Below, piece by piece: positions 1-8,356 of a stretch of 58,812 nucleotides of DNA (position 1 is the stretch's first letter; each line of letters opens with the position of its first letter). The DNA is from Treponema sp. (GTDB taxonomy: Bacteria; Spirochaetota; Spirochaetia; Treponematales; Breznakiellaceae): the NCBI GenBank assembly GCA_031266775.1, contig JAISAQ010000077.1:1-58812 (forward strand). The letters run 5' to 3'. The position numbers and the translations under genes are program-made. The notes under the pieces were generated by a model. That model saw nothing but the letters and a program-made list of their open reading frames with translations, made no database searches and was not told the DNA's origin.

Positions 1-23
1 TGCTTTAGCCTGAAAAATCGCAA

Positions 24-60
24 GACATGTTTAGTAACCAACCGGGTTACTAAACATGTC
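24..60 (-). terminator. Long hairpin overlapping the flhB stop codon
   Basis: Perfect 16-bp inverted repeat (arms 24-39 and 45-60) with a 5-nt loop that reads CGGTT in the flhB sense. The flhB stop codon (50-52) lies inside the hairpin. There is no clear T-tract on either side, so it may be an mRNA 3'-end stabiliser or a REP-like repeat rather than a classical intrinsic terminator. Hairpins with the same apex occur at 6177-6215, 27738-27776 and 32228-32246. Confidence 0.7.
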
Positions 61-1318
61 CAATTTCCCGGCGCCTGCGGCGCGCGTTGTGGTTCTTAAG
101 GGCGTCAAGATCGGCCAGACGGTTGATTTCCATCACCTTCCGGTAAACCCTGGCGACCAATTCAAGGTACATGTCGGGGACCAGTTCCCCTACGTCAATG
201 TTGGCGTACAGGACCCGCGCCAGAGGCACGTTTTCGACAATGGGAACATCCCACTGCCGCGCCACGCGCCTGATGCGGAACGCCACATCATCCTCGCCCT
301 TGGCGGTAACCATGGGCGCGTCCATGTTTTCGGCGTGGTATTCAAGGCAGACGGAAAAGTGCGTCGGGTTGGTGATCACCACGTCGGCTTTTGGAACCTG
401 CACGTAAATGTTCTGCGTCAAAAGCTGCCTCATGCGGCCGCGTATACGGGACTGCACCGCAGGGTCCGCCTCGTACATCCTCCGCTCTTCCTTTATTTCC
501 TGCCGGGTCATGCGCAGCGACTTCCGGTAGCGCCAGCGCTGGAACATGTAATCGGGAATGGAGAGCAGCAGCAAAAGCAGGGCCGAAATTATCATCATGC
601 GCGCGGCAAGGGCCGCCACAACGGTAATCCCCTGCCAGAGATCCGCCGTCTGAAGCCTCATGAGTTTTTCTATTTCCCCCCGTATGGTAAGGTAGGCCAC
701 AGTCCCTATGATCGCCATTTTGACAATGGATTTGAAAAAATTAAAAAGCCCGTCCACCGAAAAGAGGGTGCGCCGCAGATAGCTGGCAAAATGGGGAACA
801 ATACGGGAAAAATCCGGGACTATGGGCTTGACGGTAAAGAGAAAACCCACCTGCACTATATTCGAAAAGAGGGCGGCGGCCACGGCCACAAGCACAACGG
901 GAAGGGCAAGCCGGACAAAATACGAAAAGAACGCCTGTACGATGATCGCGTCCCTGGCCGGATCAAGTTCCACCGACCGCTCTATAAAGAAACGTATCAT
1001 CTCCGTACAGGTCCTTAACATGGAAGGCGCCAGAAAAAAGAGCGCGAGCGCGGGAAGAAGGAGCCCCAAGGCGCCGACCAGTTCCTGGCTTTTGGCGACG
1101 CGGCCTTCTTCGCGGGCCCTTTCCAGCTTGTAATCGGTAGGTTCCTCGGTACGGGTCTCGTCGTCCTCGGCGCCGTCGGCAAACCACTGCAAATCGATGA
1201 ACGCGGGAGAAACCGGAAAGGGAACTATTTTCCGCCCGGGATCTTCCGCCGCGCGAACAAGACGCCCGCCGCGTAAACCGTACAGCCCGGATAGGGGCAT
1301 GCCCGCCGTATCCGTCAC
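50..1318 (-). CDS. flhB: Flagellar type III export protein FlhB
   Basis: Integral membrane switch protein of the flagellar export gate; autocleavage of its cytoplasmic domain changes export specificity from rod/hook to filament proteins. It has the cytoplasmic linker typical of FlhB and the autocleavage motif NPTH (about residues 317-320) within VVITNPTHFSV. Four hydrophobic segments lie around residues 83-100, 135-160, 195-215 and 232-255. At 422 aa it is longer than typical FlhB (about 350-380 aa) because about 50 residues precede the conserved TEEPTDYKLERAREEG segment. The GTG start overlaps the fliR stop as GTGA, which supports this start and translational coupling. Last gene of the operon in this window; flhA would be expected next but lies outside. 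Confidence 0.95.
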   Translation of the reverse strand: MTDTAGMPLSGLYGLRGGRLVRAAEDPGRKIVPFPVSPAFIDLQWFADGAEDDETRTEEPTDYKLERAREEGRVAKSQELVGALGLLLPALALFFLAPSMLRTCTEMIRFFIERSVELDPARDAIIVQAFFSYFVRLALPVVLVAVAAALFSNIVQVGFLFTVKPIVPDFSRIVPHFASYLRRTLFSVDGLFNFFKSIVKMAIIGTVAYLTIRGEIEKLMRLQTADLWQGITVVAALAARMMIISALLLLLLSIPDYMFQRWRYRKSLRMTRQEIKEERRMYEADPAVQSRIRGRMRQLLTQNIYVQVPKADVVITNPTHFSVCLEYHAENMDAPMVTAKGEDDVAFRIRRVARQWDVPIVENVPLARVLYANIDVGELVPDMYLELVARVYRKVMEINRLADLDALKNHNARRRRREIGHV

Positions 1319-2142
1319 CGGAGCCCCCCCGCTTCCGCGCCTATGCGCGCGCCTATCCGTATGTAGAGGGCCTCGATGCCCTGATAACCGGCGTCGATTA
1401 CCCTGCTGAACGCCTCGGTCATGAACGGCAGGGACGCGAAGATGAGGAGAAAGGCCACCGTTATGGAAATGGGAAAGCCTTCCGAAAGTATGTTGATCTG
1501 GGGGGCCGCCTTGGAGATAAGCCCCGTGGCAAGGGAGGTAAGAAACAGCGTACCCAGGATGGGCATGGAGATGATAATCGCGTCCAGAAAAAGGCGGGAC
1601 AGCCCGGAAAGAAGCATGCCCACAACCTGCTCCCTTCCTTCCACAAGGGACACGATGTTGATTGACTCGATGGAACGCCAGAAACCGCCAAGGAAGAGTT
1701 TATAGAAACCCCCCGCCGAAAGAAACACCAGCATGGCGACAAGATTAAGGTACTGGCCCAAAAGGGGATTTTCTATCTGCGAAAGGGGATCAAAGGTTTC
1801 GGACGCCCCGAAGCCCATCTGCAGCGAAAAAAACTGGCCGGCGGTGGAAAAAACAGAGAAAATAATCGTAAGAAAGAAACCCGTAATAACCCCGATGATC
1901 CCCTCTCCCGCCGCCAGGAGCACAAAACGCAGGCCGTAGGGCTCCAGTTCCCAGCCGCGGGCAAGCGCGCCGGGAAAGGCGGCGTAGGCGGCAAAACCCG
2001 CCAGGGCCACCCTGGCCGTCTGGGGCACCGCGTCGATGGAAAGGAGCGGGGCGGTTTCTATCATCCCCAGGGCGCGGACGGCGACAAGCAGGAAGGCCGG
2101 CCCCCACAGGAGAATGTCGTTTAATACCGCGTTCTCGATCAC
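1315..2142 (-). CDS. fliR: Flagellar export protein FliR
   Basis: Membrane component of the flagellar export gate, which forms the FliP5-FliQ4-FliR1 core inside the MS ring. 275 aa, close to the family length, with about six hydrophobic segments and the conserved central region GFGASETFDPLSQ. It lies between fliQ (18-nt gap) and flhB (4-nt overlap), as in other spirochetes. The conserved operon position and hydrophobic profile make the assignment secure. Confidence 0.94.
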   Translation of the reverse strand: MIENAVLNDILLWGPAFLLVAVRALGMIETAPLLSIDAVPQTARVALAGFAAYAAFPGALARGWELEPYGLRFVLLAAGEGIIGVITGFFLTIIFSVFSTAGQFFSLQMGFGASETFDPLSQIENPLLGQYLNLVAMLVFLSAGGFYKLFLGGFWRSIESINIVSLVEGREQVVGMLLSGLSRLFLDAIIISMPILGTLFLTSLATGLISKAAPQINILSEGFPISITVAFLLIFASLPFMTEAFSRVIDAGYQGIEALYIRIGARIGAEAGGLR

Positions 2143-2160
2143 CGTTCCTTTCCCCTTTTT

Positions 2161-2430
2161 CTAGTTGGCCATGTCCGGAATGCGCCGGAAAAGATCCCTG
2201 GTGTATTCCCCCAGGGAAGAGAACATCCATCCCCCAAGAAAGGCCAGAACCAGAAGAATCGCGATTACCTTGGGCACAAAGGTAAGAGTCTGCTCCTGTA
2301 TCTGGGTAGTCGCCTGGAGTACGGCCACCACAAGACCCACGACGAGGGCGGTAAAGAGCAGGGGCGCCGCCAGAAACAGCACTTCCAGAACGCCTCCCCG
2401 CAGCAGTGCGGTAATTTCACCTATACTCAT
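2161..2430 (-). CDS. fliQ: Flagellar export protein FliQ
   Basis: Small export-gate protein with two transmembrane helices, 89 aa as usual. The central segment LFTALVVGLVVAVLQATTQI followed by QEQTLTFVPK is the FliQ hallmark. It sits between fliP (16-nt gap) and fliR and forms the export channel with them. Confidence 0.95.
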   Translation of the reverse strand: MSIGEITALLRGGVLEVLFLAAPLLFTALVVGLVVAVLQATTQIQEQTLTFVPKVIAILLVLAFLGGWMFSSLGEYTRDLFRRIPDMAN

Positions 2431-2446
2431 CCGTTACTCCTTCGGC

Positions 2447-3262
2447 CTATACAAACGAGCGGACCAGCTGGTCCGTCAGAAGACTCCATCCGTCAACAAG
2501 AATAAAGAGGATCAGCTTAAAGGGCATGGATATCATGACAGGGGGCAGCATGATCATACCCATGGACATGAGGGCGCTTGCGACCACCATGTCGATAACA
2601 ATAAAGGGAATAAAAAGCATTATCCCTATCCTGAACGCCACGGTTAATTCATTGAGAATGAAAGCGGGAACAAGCACATAGGTAGGAACATCGGCAAGGG
2701 TATCGGGCCTTTCAAGGCCGCGCATCGCCATGAAGAGCCTGATGTTTTCCGGATGGTTCCGCATCTGGCTGTACATGAAGATACGGAACGGGGCTTCCGC
2801 CTCGCGGTAGGCCTCTTCCACCGAAAGTTCCCCCCGCGAAAGCGGCGCGATGGCGCCGGTGTACACCGTATTCAGGGTAGGCCACATGATAAAAATCGTC
2901 ATGAAGAGGGCTATTCCCATGAGGACCTGGTTGGGCGGAACCTGCTGCAGCGAAAGGGCCCGCTTGACAAAATCCAGCACTATGGAAATGCGGAGGAAAC
3001 TGGTCATAAGAATGATGATGCTTGGGGCAAGCGAAAGAACGGTGAGGAGCAGAAGCAGCTGGAGGGAAAAGGCCACTTCCTGCCCCGTCGCCGGGTTCCG
3101 CACGGAAAGGTCTATAAAAGGAACGACAGGCGCCCCCGGCGCGGGCGGCAGCGCGGTGGTCCCCTCCACCGCCTGTCCGGGAAAGGGAACATCCTGCGCC
3201 CGCGCTCCGGGGACAATAAACAGAAAAAACACCGCGAAAAAAAGCGGGAACGCGTTTTTCAT
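2447..3262 (-). CDS. fliP: Flagellar export protein FliP
   Basis: Core pentameric membrane protein of the flagellar protein-export channel. 271 aa. It begins with a cleavable signal peptide (ending near GARA-QD), as is characteristic of FliP. Four hydrophobic segments follow, with the conserved stretches TSFLRISIVLDFVKRAL and PPNQVLMGIALFMTIFIMWP. The C-terminal segment MGMIMLPPVMISMPFKLILF is also typical. It starts one nucleotide after the fliO stop, so the two are probably coupled. Confidence 0.95.
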   Translation of the reverse strand: MKNAFPLFFAVFFLFIVPGARAQDVPFPGQAVEGTTALPPAPGAPVVPFIDLSVRNPATGQEVAFSLQLLLLLTVLSLAPSIIILMTSFLRISIVLDFVKRALSLQQVPPNQVLMGIALFMTIFIMWPTLNTVYTGAIAPLSRGELSVEEAYREAEAPFRIFMYSQMRNHPENIRLFMAMRGLERPDTLADVPTYVLVPAFILNELTVAFRIGIMLFIPFIVIDMVVASALMSMGMIMLPPVMISMPFKLILFILVDGWSLLTDQLVRSFV

Positions 3263-3263
3263 G

Positions 3264-3893
3264 CTACAGCCCCTTCAGCCGCTCCCGGCGCTTGCGGACA
3301 TTATCCGCCCCGGGAGGCCGCGGCCCCTGTATGCCCATGCGGAGCAGAAGGGCTTTGAAATCAAGGCGGCCGGGGCCTTCGGCGTTCCTGCGGCTCTGCT
3401 CCAGCGTCATGGCGCTTATGGTATTCTGATCGGTTATCTCGGCGATAAGATTCACGCCGGCATCCGCCGAACCGACAAGCCAGGCTTTTTCACCGGCCGA
3501 TATGACATGGACAAAACGGCCGGCTCCAAGGCTTGCCGTAGACAAAATTTTCAGGTTGGGATCGGTCTGCGGGGAAGGCCTTGACGCCTTTTTCATGAAG
3601 AAGACCACGCCGTAGACGGCAAGCGCGACAAGGGCAAGGACAAGGATCATTCTGATGATAAGACCGGCCGAAGCGGCCCGGCCGGGCGCCCCGGCGGGAG
3701 GGGGATCTCCCAGAACAATGGCCCGTTCGGCCTCTTCCCGCGCCGCGGCGGCGGTTTCGGCCGCCGGGCGGATCTCTCCGTCCTGGGTGAACGCGAAAGG
3801 CGCGCCTGAAAAGAATATAAGGAATACATACACCGCCGCCCCAATGCGGACGGCGTTACGGCAGGTATACAGTTTTTCCCCTCCCAAGTACAA
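3264..3893 (-). CDS. fliO: Flagellar biosynthesis protein FliO (spirochete FliZ/OrfZ)
   Basis: Assembly factor that helps FliP insert and oligomerise. 209 aa with an N-terminal hydrophobic signal-like segment (residues about 16-36), an Ala/Glu-rich periplasmic stretch, a single transmembrane segment (RMILVLALVALAVYGVVFFM, about residues 81-100) and a basic cytoplasmic tail. FliO is poorly conserved in sequence; the call rests on topology and on its invariable place between fliY/fliN and fliP in spirochetes. The 5' end is uncertain because no strong ribosome-binding site settles the start. It is preceded by a 40-nt AT-rich gap after fliY. Confidence 0.8.
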   Translation of the reverse strand: MYLGGEKLYTCRNAVRIGAAVYVFLIFFSGAPFAFTQDGEIRPAAETAAAAREEAERAIVLGDPPPAGAPGRAASAGLIIRMILVLALVALAVYGVVFFMKKASRPSPQTDPNLKILSTASLGAGRFVHVISAGEKAWLVGSADAGVNLIAEITDQNTISAMTLEQSRRNAEGPGRLDFKALLLRMGIQGPRPPGADNVRKRRERLKGL

Positions 3894-3933
3894 ACTGATT
3901 ACTACATAATTATATATTCATTCGCAATTAATA

Positions 3934-5052
3934 TCAACCCATTTCGTTCATCCGCTCCATCGGAGAAACAATTTCCGTTACGCGGACGCCGAAATTTTCA
4001 TCAATAACCACAACTTCGCCCTTGGCTATGAGTTTATGATTAACCAGTATATCCACAGGCTCGCCGGCAAGTTTGTCCAGCTCTATGATGGTCCCTTCCC
4101 CCATTCCCAGAATTTCCTTGATGAGCTTGCGGGTGCGGCCCAGTTCCACGGTCATCTCCATGTAGACGTCCATGATAAGGCCTATGTTGCCGGCTTCCTG
4201 TGAAGAAGCCCTGGGCACCAGGTTGGGGAACTGGACGGACTGCACGCTGGCCGGCTGGCCCATCATGCCGCCTCCCATACCCATATTCGGCATGGCGCCC
4301 ATGCCCTGCATCGCGCCCATATCCATGCCCATACCCATGTTCGGCATGGCGCCCATATTCGGCATCGCGCCCGCGCCGGGCGAAGCCTGGCCGTTAAGGG
4401 CGCGCGCTATGTCGCCGGCAACCGAAGCGCCGAAGACTTCCCAGATCTGATGGACATTCCCGTCTCCCAGATCAAGCTGATACACGGCGCAGGGAAATTC
4501 CCCCGCGGGCAGGGCCGCGGCGGCCTTGGGCACATTCGCGGCCTCAGGCGAAACCGACGCGATGGATTTATTGCCGGTCTTGTCGGTAAGACTCGTAATC
4601 TGGGTTCCCACCAGCTGCGAAACAACCTCGCCCAGCACCGACATGGCCATTTCATCCAGCGTGATGTTCTCTTCCTTGTTCATGAGGCTGGCGATGGCCC
4701 TGGCGGTAACCTCGGGAATGATGAAGGAATGTTCCCCCGGAAAACCGGAGCTGAAATCGGCCTTGACCGCCGTTACCGTATCGGGAAGGGACGAAAGAAA
4801 CGCGTCCCTGCCGGAAAACGACACCTGGGGACCCTTGATGGTAACCGCGGCGCCTGTCATCATGGAAAGATTGGAGGACTGCGCCTCAACCGTGGACGCC
4901 AAAAAATTCTGCAGCGCCTGCCGGTCGCCTTCCGGGGGGCCGGCCGTCATCGTGGCGGACGGAGCCGCCTGGACAGACGCCCCCAGCCCGGAAGAATCCA
5001 CACCGGCAAGTAATGCGTCTATTTCATCCTGAGAAAGTGCGCCGTCGCTCAT
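3934..5052 (-). CDS. fliY: Flagellar motor switch protein FliY/FliN
   Basis: C-ring switch protein. The N-terminus LSQDEIDALLAG is the CheY-P-binding type peptide shared with FliM. The middle part (about residues 45-215) resembles the CheC/FliY fold. The C-terminal 90 residues (ELGRTRKLIKEILGMGEGTI, LDKLAGEPVDILVN, GEVVVIDENFGVRVTEI) are a standard SpoA/FliN domain. 372 aa, normal for spirochete FliY. The two halves are joined by an unusual Met/Gly/Pro-rich linker (residues about 226-266; nucleotides 4255-4377) made of near-repeats of GAMPNMG. Its ATG overlaps the fliM stop (ATGA). The rotor role with FliM and FliG is established for the family. Confidence 0.95.
   Translation of the reverse strand: MSDGALSQDEIDALLAGVDSSGLGASVQAAPSATMTAGPPEGDRQALQNFLASTVEAQSSNLSMMTGAAVTIKGPQVSFSGRDAFLSSLPDTVTAVKADFSSGFPGEHSFIIPEVTARAIASLMNKEENITLDEMAMSVLGEVVSQLVGTQITSLTDKTGNKSIASVSPEAANVPKAAAALPAGEFPCAVYQLDLGDGNVHQIWEVFGASVAGDIARALNGQASPGAGAMPNMGAMPNMGMGMDMGAMQGMGAMPNMGMGGGMMGQPASVQSVQFPNLVPRASSQEAGNIGLIMDVYMEMTVELGRTRKLIKEILGMGEGTIIELDKLAGEPVDILVNHKLIAKGEVVVIDENFGVRVTEIVSPMERMNEMG
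4255..4377 (-). repeat. Met/Gly/Pro-rich repeat tract inside fliY
   Basis: Coding tandem repeat of about 41 residues built from GAMPNMG and MGMGMDMG-like units, placed exactly between the CheC-like and SpoA domains. Slippage or recombination could change the linker length without a frame change. Confidence 0.75.
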
Positions 5053-6080
5053 GTCATCTCCTCCCCTTCGGACGCGAGCTCTTCAAATTCTTCCTGTTCA
5101 AGCTCCGCGATCTTCTTGGTAATCTGCACCGCCATTTTCTTCCCGATTACGCCGGGACGGCACATGAATTTCCGCTTGCTGCCGATGTTAAGCGAATAGG
5201 GGTCGCCGATGCGGGTATTGTACAGCCTGACAACGTCCCCTATCTGCAGGGAAAGCACGTCCCGCACGGGGACGTTTATCTTTCCTATTTCGGCCACTAC
5301 ATTAACATCGACAGTTGAAAGCTTGTCCTTTAGCACGCTGAGGTTTTCCGTGGTTGCCCCCCGGCGTACAGAGGAGTACCAGAACTGGGCGGAAAGTTTC
5401 CCGATAATGGGCTCTATGGTTATGTAGGGGATGCAGAAGTTCATCATTCCTTCCACCTCGCCAACCTTTGTTTCAAGGGTAACAAGGACCACCATTTCCG
5501 TGGGGGGGACGATCTGGGCGAACTGCGGGTTCGTGTCTATCTGCCCAAGGCGGGGCCTTAGATCGATGACCGTGGTCCAGGCCTCGCGCATGTTTCCCAG
5601 AATGCGGACGATGATCCCTTCCATGACGGACGTTTCGATGTCGGTCAATTCATGCTGCGCCTTAGTTCCTTCTCCCGTACCCCCGAAGAGGCGGTCTATG
5701 ATGGAAAAGGTAACGGCGGGATCAATTTCAAGGATCGCGTTTCCCTTGAGGGGATCCATGTTGATGATGGCAAGAGTCGTCGGCGTGGGAATTGAACGGA
5801 TGAATTCTTCGTAGGTAAGCTGATCGACGGAGGCCACATGGACGTGAACCATGGAACGGAGCTGGGCGGAAAGGCTTGTGGTGGTAAGGCGCGCGAAGGT
5901 CTCGTGCATAATGGAGACCGTGCGTATCTGTTCCTTGGAGAATTTGTCGGGCCTTTTGAAATCGTAGATCTTGATCTTGCGGGTATCGGCCGCGGGCCTG
6001 AAATCCTCAGGCTCCGTGTCGCCGGCGTTTATGGCGGTGAGAAGCTGATCAATTTCCTCCTGGGACAAAACTTCGGTCAA
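5049..6080 (-). CDS. fliM: Flagellar motor switch protein FliM
   Basis: C-ring protein that binds phospho-CheY and sets rotation direction. It has the N-terminal CheY-binding peptide LSQEEIDQLL, the CheC-like middle domain (GGTGEGTKAQHELTDIE, which includes the FliG-binding GGxG motif) and a C-terminal SpoA domain (VRDVLSLQIGDVVRL, NIGSKRKFMCRPGVIGKK). I chose the TTG start at 6080 because AAGGA lies about 7 nt upstream and the product then begins MTEVLSQEE, as usual. A GTG six codons further upstream (6098) is possible but has no Shine-Dalgarno. The stop overlaps the fliY start. Confidence 0.94.
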   Translation of the reverse strand: MTEVLSQEEIDQLLTAINAGDTEPEDFRPAADTRKIKIYDFKRPDKFSKEQIRTVSIMHETFARLTTTSLSAQLRSMVHVHVASVDQLTYEEFIRSIPTPTTLAIINMDPLKGNAILEIDPAVTFSIIDRLFGGTGEGTKAQHELTDIETSVMEGIIVRILGNMREAWTTVIDLRPRLGQIDTNPQFAQIVPPTEMVVLVTLETKVGEVEGMMNFCIPYITIEPIIGKLSAQFWYSSVRRGATTENLSVLKDKLSTVDVNVVAEIGKINVPVRDVLSLQIGDVVRLYNTRIGDPYSLNIGSKRKFMCRPGVIGKKMAVQITKKIAELEQEEFEELASEGEEMT

Positions 6081-6130
6081 AACGGCATCCTTATACACCC
6101 TATGGTATCAATTTTTATCCCCTCATGCAA

Positions 6131-6152
6131 CACCGCGCTTCTTTTCGCGGTG
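6131..6152. repeat. Small hairpin in the fliL-fliM gap
   Basis: A 7-bp perfect stem, CACCGCG (6131-6137) with CGCGGTG (6146-6152) and an 8-nt loop, in the about 120-nt gap between fliL and fliM. It is one of two hairpins there, the other being the long one at 6177-6215. It could attenuate or process the operon transcript. Confidence 0.45.
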
Positions 6153-6176
6153 AAAAGCCGGACGCCTTTTGCCCAA

Positions 6177-6215
6177 GGAACCTCTGGAAACCCAACCGGG
6201 GTTTCCAGAGGTTCC
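6177..6215 (-). terminator. Long hairpin directly after fliL
   Basis: Perfect 17-bp stem (6177-6193 with 6199-6215) and a 5-nt loop that reads CGGTT in the transcribed sense. The outer arm abuts the fliL stop codon (6216-6218). No T-tract follows, and the downstream genes fliM to flhB need readthrough unless an internal promoter exists in the gap. It is more likely a processing or partial-termination element of the hairpin family described in the findings. Confidence 0.7.
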
Positions 6216-6773
6216 CTAATACATCTCCATCACGTCGAGCTTGTTGAAAAGAACGTTCCTTACCTTGGCGGCGTCGAGATAACGGGTGTTGAGCTGATCC
6301 CGTATTTCCCGCTTCAGCGCCGTCTCGTTTTCCGGGACAAGCTCCGTGACGTCTTTCTGGCTGAAGTAGTTCCGTACAAAATCCCGCAGTTCATACTGGC
6401 GGCTTGTCAGTTCCGTCTGGGCCGCGTTGTCGTTCAGATCGTACTGGATAATCATGTCGACGGTAACAGAAAAGCCCGGGCCTTTTGTCCTTGTTGTCAC
6501 CGGCCCTATGAGGGTAAACGCCGCGTACTCAGGACGCCTGCCCAGGTACGGATCGGTGGGATCTGTTACCACGGTCCTTGATTTTCCGCCGCCCGTTACT
6601 ATTTTTACGGTAAAAAACGACACGGTAACGATAATAAAAACCGCCCCAAGCCCTATGGCGGTGAATTTGAGAATTGTCGGAAGTATCGCGCCCAGTCCGG
6701 ATGTTTTTTTCGGAGAACTGCCCAAAGACGCGGCATCGCCGTCGCCAAGTTCCAGTTCATCACTGTCTGACAT
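6216..6773 (-). CDS. fliL: Flagellar basal-body protein FliL
   Basis: Single-pass inner-membrane protein that associates with the stator around the basal body. 185 aa: an acidic cytoplasmic N-terminus, one transmembrane helix (about residues 30-55, ILKFTAIGLGAVFIIVTVSFF) and a periplasmic FliL domain with the usual ends RQYELRDFVRNYFSQKDVTEL and EIRDQLNTRYLDAAKVRNVLF. It sits between motB and fliM, as in T. pallidum and Borrelia. It is followed by a strong hairpin, so this may mark a change in transcript abundance within the operon. Confidence 0.94.
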   Translation of the reverse strand: MSDSDELELGDGDAASLGSSPKKTSGLGAILPTILKFTAIGLGAVFIIVTVSFFTVKIVTGGGKSRTVVTDPTDPYLGRRPEYAAFTLIGPVTTRTKGPGFSVTVDMIIQYDLNDNAAQTELTSRQYELRDFVRNYFSQKDVTELVPENETALKREIRDQLNTRYLDAAKVRNVLFNKLDVMEMY

Positions 6774-6821
6774 ACATCCTCCCCTTATTTGATCCTAACA
6801 CACGAGGAACGCCGTTTCAAA

Positions 6822-7565
6822 TTACAGGTGCCCTTCGTCAAGAACGATGACATCCACCCGCCGGTTGGCGGCCCTGCCTTCGGGGGTATCGTTCCGCGCG
6901 AGGGGAACCGTATCGGCAAAGCCCGCGGCCTGAAATCTCCGCTCGTCTAATCCTATATCGGCAAGATAATGGAGTATATTAATGGACCTGGCCGCCGAAA
7001 GTTCCCAGTTCGATTCCCAGGGGCCGGCAGGGTCAACCGCCTCGTTGTCGGTGTGGCCCTCAAGGCGTATCTTCCGCGGCCGCCCGTCGCTGTCCACAAG
7101 ATCAGGGGAAGCAAGGAAGGTCGCAAGCCGCAACAGTATGTCCCGCGTTGCCTCTATGTTGATTTGGGCGCTCGCCGGCCTGAAAAAGGCGTCGGAGACA
7201 AGGGTTATTACAAGCCCCCGCTCGTCATGGGTAATGCGGACCTTGCTGGAATTGATCTCCGGGGTAAAAAGGCTCACCGCCCTGCGCAGCGCGGTGCCCA
7301 GGGAGCGTCCCCGTTCCATGGACGGCAGGGCCATGATGGTGTTTCCCAGGTCCGCGCTGCGGCCCGCCGAAAGGGTGCGGCCCCCGGCGAGGGCCCCAAG
7401 GCCCCCCGTCCGCATGGACGCGGCGATCTCCTGCATCTGGGCGGAACTGGATTCATCGGGATTGAACATGATCGCGAAAAAACAGAGCATGAGGGTGACC
7501 ATGTCGGAATAGGTTGTAAGCCATTCCTGCGTCGCCGCCTGTGCTTCCTTCTTTTTTCTGGCCAT
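6822..7565 (-). CDS. motB: Flagellar motor stator protein MotB
   Basis: Stator subunit that anchors MotA to peptidoglycan and carries the proton-conducting Asp. 247 aa. The N-terminal segment TQEWLTTYSDMVTLMLCFFAIMF holds the conserved plug/TM helix with the essential Asp in YSDMVTL. The C-terminal OmpA-like peptidoglycan-binding domain is clear (RLEGHTDNEAVDPAG, ELSAARSINILHYLADIGLD, RAANRRVDVIVLDE). It starts 2 nt after the motA stop, so expression is coupled. Confidence 0.96.
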   Translation of the reverse strand: MARKKKEAQAATQEWLTTYSDMVTLMLCFFAIMFNPDESSSAQMQEIAASMRTGGLGALAGGRTLSAGRSADLGNTIMALPSMERGRSLGTALRRAVSLFTPEINSSKVRITHDERGLVITLVSDAFFRPASAQINIEATRDILLRLATFLASPDLVDSDGRPRKIRLEGHTDNEAVDPAGPWESNWELSAARSINILHYLADIGLDERRFQAAGFADTVPLARNDTPEGRAANRRVDVIVLDEGHL

Positions 7566-7567
7566 GA

Positions 7568-8350
7568 TTAATCCTTGAGGAGTTCCTGTTCCAGAGATCT
7601 CCTGTCCGAAGGATTAAGATAGGCAAGCAGTTTCATGACGAGGATGCGGGTGTTGTCGCCCGCCTGAATGGAAAGAACCCCTTCGATTATCATTTCCTTT
7701 ACCATGGCCTCCTTCGCGTCCTGCGCTTTCAGCTTTGAGGCGAAGGGGGTCATGAAGAGGTTTGCCAATACGGAACCATAAAAGGTGGTAACAAGGGCCA
7801 GGGCCATGTTGGGGCCTATGGACGCCTTGTCTTCGAGGTTTTTGAGCATGGCGATAAGGCCGACGACGGTGCCCAGCATCCCAAGGCCGGGGCCCAGTGT
7901 CGCCCACATGTTCACCGTACCTATTCTGTCCATGTGACGGCCCTGCATCTGCGAAAGTTCCAGTTCCAGGAGGTTGCGTATCACTTCCTGATCGGTGCCG
8001 TCAACCACAAGGCGGAGCCCCTTCTTCATGTATTCGTCGTCAAGATCCTCAAGCTCGTCCTCAAGGGCCAAAAGCCCTTCGCGCCTGGCCTTTTCGGAAA
8101 AAGACACCATCTTCTGTATGATCCCCTTTTCGTTAAAAACCGGTATGCGGAAGGTGCGGCCAAGGAGGCCCCAGATGCCCAGAGCTTCGGACAGGGAGGT
8201 GGCAAGCATGAGGGCGAAGTAGGAGCCGATAACGACCATAAGAAAGGACGGCAGGTCGACGACGGTTCCGATGGAACCGCCCGAAGAGTAAATGGACATG
8301 ACAACCATACCGATAGCGCCGAAAACACCTATTAAACTCGATATGTCCAT
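7568..8350 (-). CDS. motA: Flagellar motor stator protein MotA
   Basis: Four-helix stator subunit that drives rotation with MotB. 260 aa with hydrophobic segments at about residues 3-22, 32-52, 150-172 and 182-205. The cytoplasmic loop holds the charged rotor-contact region (FSEKARREGLLALEDELEDL). Conserved MWATLGPGLGMLGTVVGLIAML and GPNMALALVTTFYGSVLANL match the family. Spirochete operon order flbD-motA-motB is kept, with a 6-nt gap to flbD. Confidence 0.96.
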   Translation of the reverse strand: MDISSLIGVFGAIGMVVMSIYSSGGSIGTVVDLPSFLMVVIGSYFALMLATSLSEALGIWGLLGRTFRIPVFNEKGIIQKMVSFSEKARREGLLALEDELEDLDDEYMKKGLRLVVDGTDQEVIRNLLELELSQMQGRHMDRIGTVNMWATLGPGLGMLGTVVGLIAMLKNLEDKASIGPNMALALVTTFYGSVLANLFMTPFASKLKAQDAKEAMVKEMIIEGVLSIQAGDNTRILVMKLLAYLNPSDRRSLEQELLKD

Positions 8351-8356
8351 AAACCA

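Noticed and set aside
56..1018. Plus-strand reading frame opposite flhB
   Set aside because: His/Gly-rich shadow of a clearly coding minus-strand gene.
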